In this document: piece after piece, positions 61,345-64,000 of the stretch | Position numbering within the stretch: the stretch's first letter is position 1 | Layout of the letters: each line of letters starts with the position of its first letter | From: Peptoniphilus lacrimalis DSM 7455 | GTDB lineage: Bacteria > Bacillota > Clostridia > Tissierellales > Peptoniphilaceae | Length of the DNA stretch: 64,000 nucleotides | Direction: 5' to 3' | NCBI RefSeq assembly: GCF_000378725.1 | Contig: NZ_KB900374.1 | Span: forward strand, 1 to 64,000 | Translations under genes and position numbers: made by a program | The notes under the pieces: generated by a model | Told to the model about the DNA's origin: nothing | What the model saw: the letters and a program-made list of their open reading frames with translations, nothing else | Database searches by the model: none

Positions 61345-63408
61345 TTAATATCTTTTCATATTATTTAGAGCGTTAAGAACAGTTGAGGAATTGTGCAAAA
61401 ATGCTGAACTTGTATTTGAAATTAATCCGAAGAATCCTAAAATTATTAAAAGAGAATTAAAAGAAATAATTTCCCTATAATCTTTAGCTATTCTTTTTTC
61501 CAAGCCCTTAGAAATTTTAACTATATCAACAATTGATTCTAAATCATCTGAACCAATAGAAATATCTGAAATTTCTTTAGCAATATCTGCACCTTTTTTC
61601 ATACTTATTCCAACATCCGCACTAGACAAGGCTACAGAATCATTAATTCCATCCCCTATTAGCACAACAATTCTTCCCTTAGCTTTTTCTTTTTCAACAA
61701 AATCTGCCTTATCTTCTGGTAAAACTTGGGATTTGTAATAATCTAAATCTAATTCTTCGGCTACATTACGAGCTGCATTTTCTGCATCACCTGTAAGCAT
61801 AACAATTTTTTTATAACCTAAGCCCCTTAGTTTTTTAATAGTTAATTTAGCATCTTCTCTTATAGGATCTGAAATACAAATAACACCTATCAATGAATTG
61901 CCAATAGACAAGAATAAAAGGGAATGATTTTCTTTTAAATCATCAATAATCTTTTCTTTTTCATCTGTTATTGGTACTTTTTCATCTTCAAAAATAAAAT
62001 GATGAGAACCTATCAGGGCTTTTTGACCATTAATAGTTGAAGCTATACCGTGAGCAACAATATATTTTGGTTCCGTATGCATTTCATCGTGAACAAGACC
62101 TCTTTTTTTAGCCTCTTCAACAACAGCATTAGCTATTGAATGTGGGAAGTGTTCCTCAAGGCACGCAGCTATTCTTAAACATTCATTTTCATCATAATTA
62201 TCAAATGTTATAACTTTTTCAACACAAGGTTGAGATTTTGTCAAAGTTCCTGTTTTGTCAAAAACAATCGTATGAGCATGGGCAAGACTTTCCATATATC
62301 TGCCACCCTTAACCAAAGTTCCGTTTTCTGTAGCTTGACTCATAGCTTTCATAACAGCTATAGGAATGGTTAATTTTAATGCACAAGAAAAATCTACCAT
62401 CAAAAATGCCTTGGCTTTTATTAAGCTACCTGTGAAAATATAAGCAAGCGCCGCTCCTATAAAAGAATATTTAACAAGAGAATCAGCCCTTGTTTCAGCC
62501 TTTCTCTGTGATAGAGATTTATTTCTTTCACTATCTTCTATCAAGGCTATAATATTATTTATTCTTGACTCGTTATGTTTTTTAGTAGTTTTGATATAAA
62601 GATTTCCCTCTTCAAGAACTGTACCAGCAAAAACAGTTTTGCCATAAGTTTTATGAACTGGCATAGATTCTCCAGTAAATGAAGATTGATTAACAAAACC
62701 TTCACCACCAATTACAATACCATCTACGGGAATAGTTGAACCCATCTTACAATCAACAACATCCGAAACATTGACATCCCTTAAAGACTTTAGAACTCTT
62801 TTATCTCCATCTATAACAAAAACTTTATCAATATTTAATTCCAAAGATTTAGCAAGGTCATCTTTAGATTTTTTTAAGGTGTATTCTTCAAGTTTTTCCC
62901 CTAAATTAAGTAAAAACATTATTGAAGATGCAGCCTTAAATTCATCGGTCAAAAGAGAAATTGAAATTGCACTCGCATCAAGAACATCAACATTAAGATT
63001 TCCTTTGATAATGGATTTAACACCACTTTTTATATACTTAAATGACCTTATTAAAGTCATGACATTTTTAACTGGTAGGGGAAGAAATAGCTTGAAAACA
63101 AAACGTTTATAAAAAGCATCACGAACAATTTCAAAGATTCCCCCCTGATTTTCAATCATAGTTGGACAAATATCCGAATCATTTATAGCTTTTAAATCTA
63201 AATCTAAAATATATTTGCAGATATTTGGCAAAATTTCTTCCTTGTATTCCACAACAATTGAGCCATTGAGTGAATTGATATCCACAGAAATTACGCCATC
63301 AAAACTTTCAAGTTCGTATTTTAAAGCTCCATACTCTTTTTGATTGAAAGAATAAGGAGTTGCAAAACGACATCGACCCCTAATCCTGTGAGCAATTTTC
63401 GCTTTCAT
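61345..63408 (-). CDS. Heavy-metal-type P-type ATPase with non-CPx membrane motif
   Basis: A 687-residue P1B-like cation pump. A degenerate HMA-like N-terminus (AHRIRGRCRFATPYS, no CxxC) is followed by the membrane region, actuator TGES (SFTGESMPV, about 244-252), phosphorylation site FDKTGTLTKSQP (about 384-395), GDGINDSVAL and a C-terminal helix pair. The usual CPC/SPC of the metal site reads VDFSCALKLTIPIAV (about 345-359), with no proline after the Cys, so the transported ion cannot be assigned from CPx rules. It follows a small companion gene by 1 nt. Confidence 0.88.
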   Translation of the reverse strand: MKAKIAHRIRGRCRFATPYSFNQKEYGALKYELESFDGVISVDINSLNGSIVVEYKEEILPNICKYILDLDLKAINDSDICPTMIENQGGIFEIVRDAFYKRFVFKLFLPLPVKNVMTLIRSFKYIKSGVKSIIKGNLNVDVLDASAISISLLTDEFKAASSIMFLLNLGEKLEEYTLKKSKDDLAKSLELNIDKVFVIDGDKRVLKSLRDVNVSDVVDCKMGSTIPVDGIVIGGEGFVNQSSFTGESMPVHKTYGKTVFAGTVLEEGNLYIKTTKKHNESRINNIIALIEDSERNKSLSQRKAETRADSLVKYSFIGAALAYIFTGSLIKAKAFLMVDFSCALKLTIPIAVMKAMSQATENGTLVKGGRYMESLAHAHTIVFDKTGTLTKSQPCVEKVITFDNYDENECLRIAACLEEHFPHSIANAVVEEAKKRGLVHDEMHTEPKYIVAHGIASTINGQKALIGSHHFIFEDEKVPITDEKEKIIDDLKENHSLLFLSIGNSLIGVICISDPIREDAKLTIKKLRGLGYKKIVMLTGDAENAARNVAEELDLDYYKSQVLPEDKADFVEKEKAKGRIVVLIGDGINDSVALSSADVGISMKKGADIAKEISDISIGSDDLESIVDIVKISKGLEKRIAKDYREIISFNSLLIILGFFGLISNTSSAFLHNSSTVLNALNNMKRY

Positions 63409-63409
63409 T

Positions 63410-63721
63410 TTAGTCCTCTAAATCTTCTTTTGGTTCATCCTTTTTTTCTTCAGCCATATTAGCTAAATTTTCAATATTTAAAGCTTCTTCCTTTTCTCTT
63501 TCTTTCTTGTCATCTTCTTCTTTTTTTACTTTTGCTTCAGCTAAAATATCATTAGCATTTTCACGAATATTTTCAAGGCTCTTATCAAGGTTTTCTTTAA
63601 CTTTTAGACCCCCGGCTACAGCACTAACAGCTAAATTTTTTGCGCTTTTAGATGATAAAAATTTGTCACCAACTAAACCTAAAGCTACACCTACAGCTAA
63701 ATTAATTAATTTCTTTTTCAT
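63410..63721 (-). CDS. Small DUF6110-like companion of the P-type ATPase
   Basis: A 103-residue protein with an N-terminal membrane-like helix (LINLAVGVALGLVGDKFLSS, about 5-24), an Ala-rich helix, then the conserved-looking ENANDILAEAK and a highly charged Lys/Glu tail. Proteins of this layout precede similar ATPases in other Firmicutes and are annotated DUF6110; a membrane-anchored partner or assembly factor is plausible but unproven. RBS GGGGG. The stop codon is 1 nt from the ATPase ATG. Confidence 0.75.
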   Translation of the reverse strand: MKKKLINLAVGVALGLVGDKFLSSKSAKNLAVSAVAGGLKVKENLDKSLENIRENANDILAEAKVKKEEDDKKEREKEEALNIENLANMAEEKKDEPKEDLED

Positions 63722-63749
63722 AATGAAACCCCCTAATATTAATATATTT

Positions 63750-63778
63750 ATATTATCATTTTTCTAATTGATAATCAA
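63750..63778 (-). promoter_or_regulatory. ATPase operon promoter with palindromic operator
   Basis: TTGATT (63773-63778), 17 bp, TAATAT (63750-63755) on the minus strand. The -35 lies within the palindrome TTGATTATCAA (63768-63778), which resembles half of a Fur-family box. A similar half-site (ATTATCAATT) recurs at 63831-63840. Metal-dependent repression is inferred. Confidence 0.6.
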
Positions 63779-63840
63779 CTGCTATTTAATCTGTTGTTTT
63801 TTGAGATGTAATGAGTATTTATTATCAATTAGCTTTTTTC

Positions 63841-64000
63841 TATTATATATAATTTTATATATGATAGAAAATATTTACCCTTTTAATAAAAAATGTGTCA
63901 CTATAATAAAAAGATTTATAATTTTATTTTATAAAATATTTAAAAATATAAATTTTTTAAAGCAAAATTCAAAATTTAGAATTTATCTACATAAATACTA
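63841..64000. other. AT-rich window end
   Basis: No open frame, RNA structure or repeat is recognised in the last 160 bases. Confidence 0.5.

Overview
The window is AT-rich chromosomal DNA from a low-GC Gram-positive anaerobe. Gene content and order (pheST-zapA-mutS2, yybS-gdpP-rplI-dnaB, tig-clpP-clpX-lon-engB, veg-ispE, a large Bacillus/Clostridium-type SRP RNA, T-box leaders) fit the Firmicutes. The extreme AT bias, lipoproteins and amino-acid/peptide transporters suggest a peptide-fermenting coccus of the Tissierellia/Peptoniphilaceae type; that placement is inference. I see no prophage, transposase or CRISPR array.

Layout. 1-160: 5' end of a 16S rRNA gene (minus) with a consensus promoter. 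405-22.7 kb: a long minus-strand housekeeping block holding a TPR protein, a membrane protein, argS, mutS2, a U32 peptidase, zapA, pheT, pheS, a GGT-like enzyme, a PIN/TRAM protein, a CarD-like regulator, a nitrilase-family amidase, uppP, dnaB, rplI, gdpP and a YybS-like protein. 23.0-23.8 kb: an isolated plus-strand IclR regulator. 24.1-32.3 kb: engB, lon, clpX, clpP, tig, a PC4-like protein and proS (minus). 32.6-38.2 kb: an oppBCDFA oligopeptide importer (plus). 38.6-40.8 kb: pepT and birA (minus). 40.96-41.32 kb: tRNA-Ser(GGA) followed by SRP RNA (plus). 41.3-43.2 kb: a glutamate-racemase-like protein without catalytic cysteines, ispE and veg.

43.3-47.6 kb is a regulated aromatic amino-acid import locus: two related substrate-binding lipoproteins, one permease and one ATPase. 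Each binding protein has its own T-box leader. The specifier triplets read TAC (Tyr) and TTC (Phe), and both T-box bulges (TGGT) match an A73 discriminator. A 31-unit, 10-bp tandem array separates this locus from an AlbA_2-type ATP-binding gene. 49.6-52.6 kb: nadE, a CoA-binding protein, a YigZ-family protein and hflX. 52.7-55.7 kb: a class A PBP whose transpeptidase motifs are degenerate, plus a small basic protein whose 3' end was tandemly triplicated with a palindromic GGGGACAGTCCC hairpin. 56.2-61.0 kb: a znuA-znuC-znuB-histidine-triad operon under a strong promoter with a Fur/Zur-type 7-1-7 operator. 61.3-63.7 kb: a P-type heavy-metal ATPase and a small companion protein, with a palindrome over the -35 box.

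How it fits together: the cell imports and cleaves peptides (opp, pepT, GGT-like), senses uncharged tRNA-Tyr and tRNA-Phe to control aromatic uptake, and handles metals with a zinc importer and a metal-export-type ATPase. Most genes run as overlapping or closely spaced operons. Several promoters share an extended -10 element (ATGnTATAAT).
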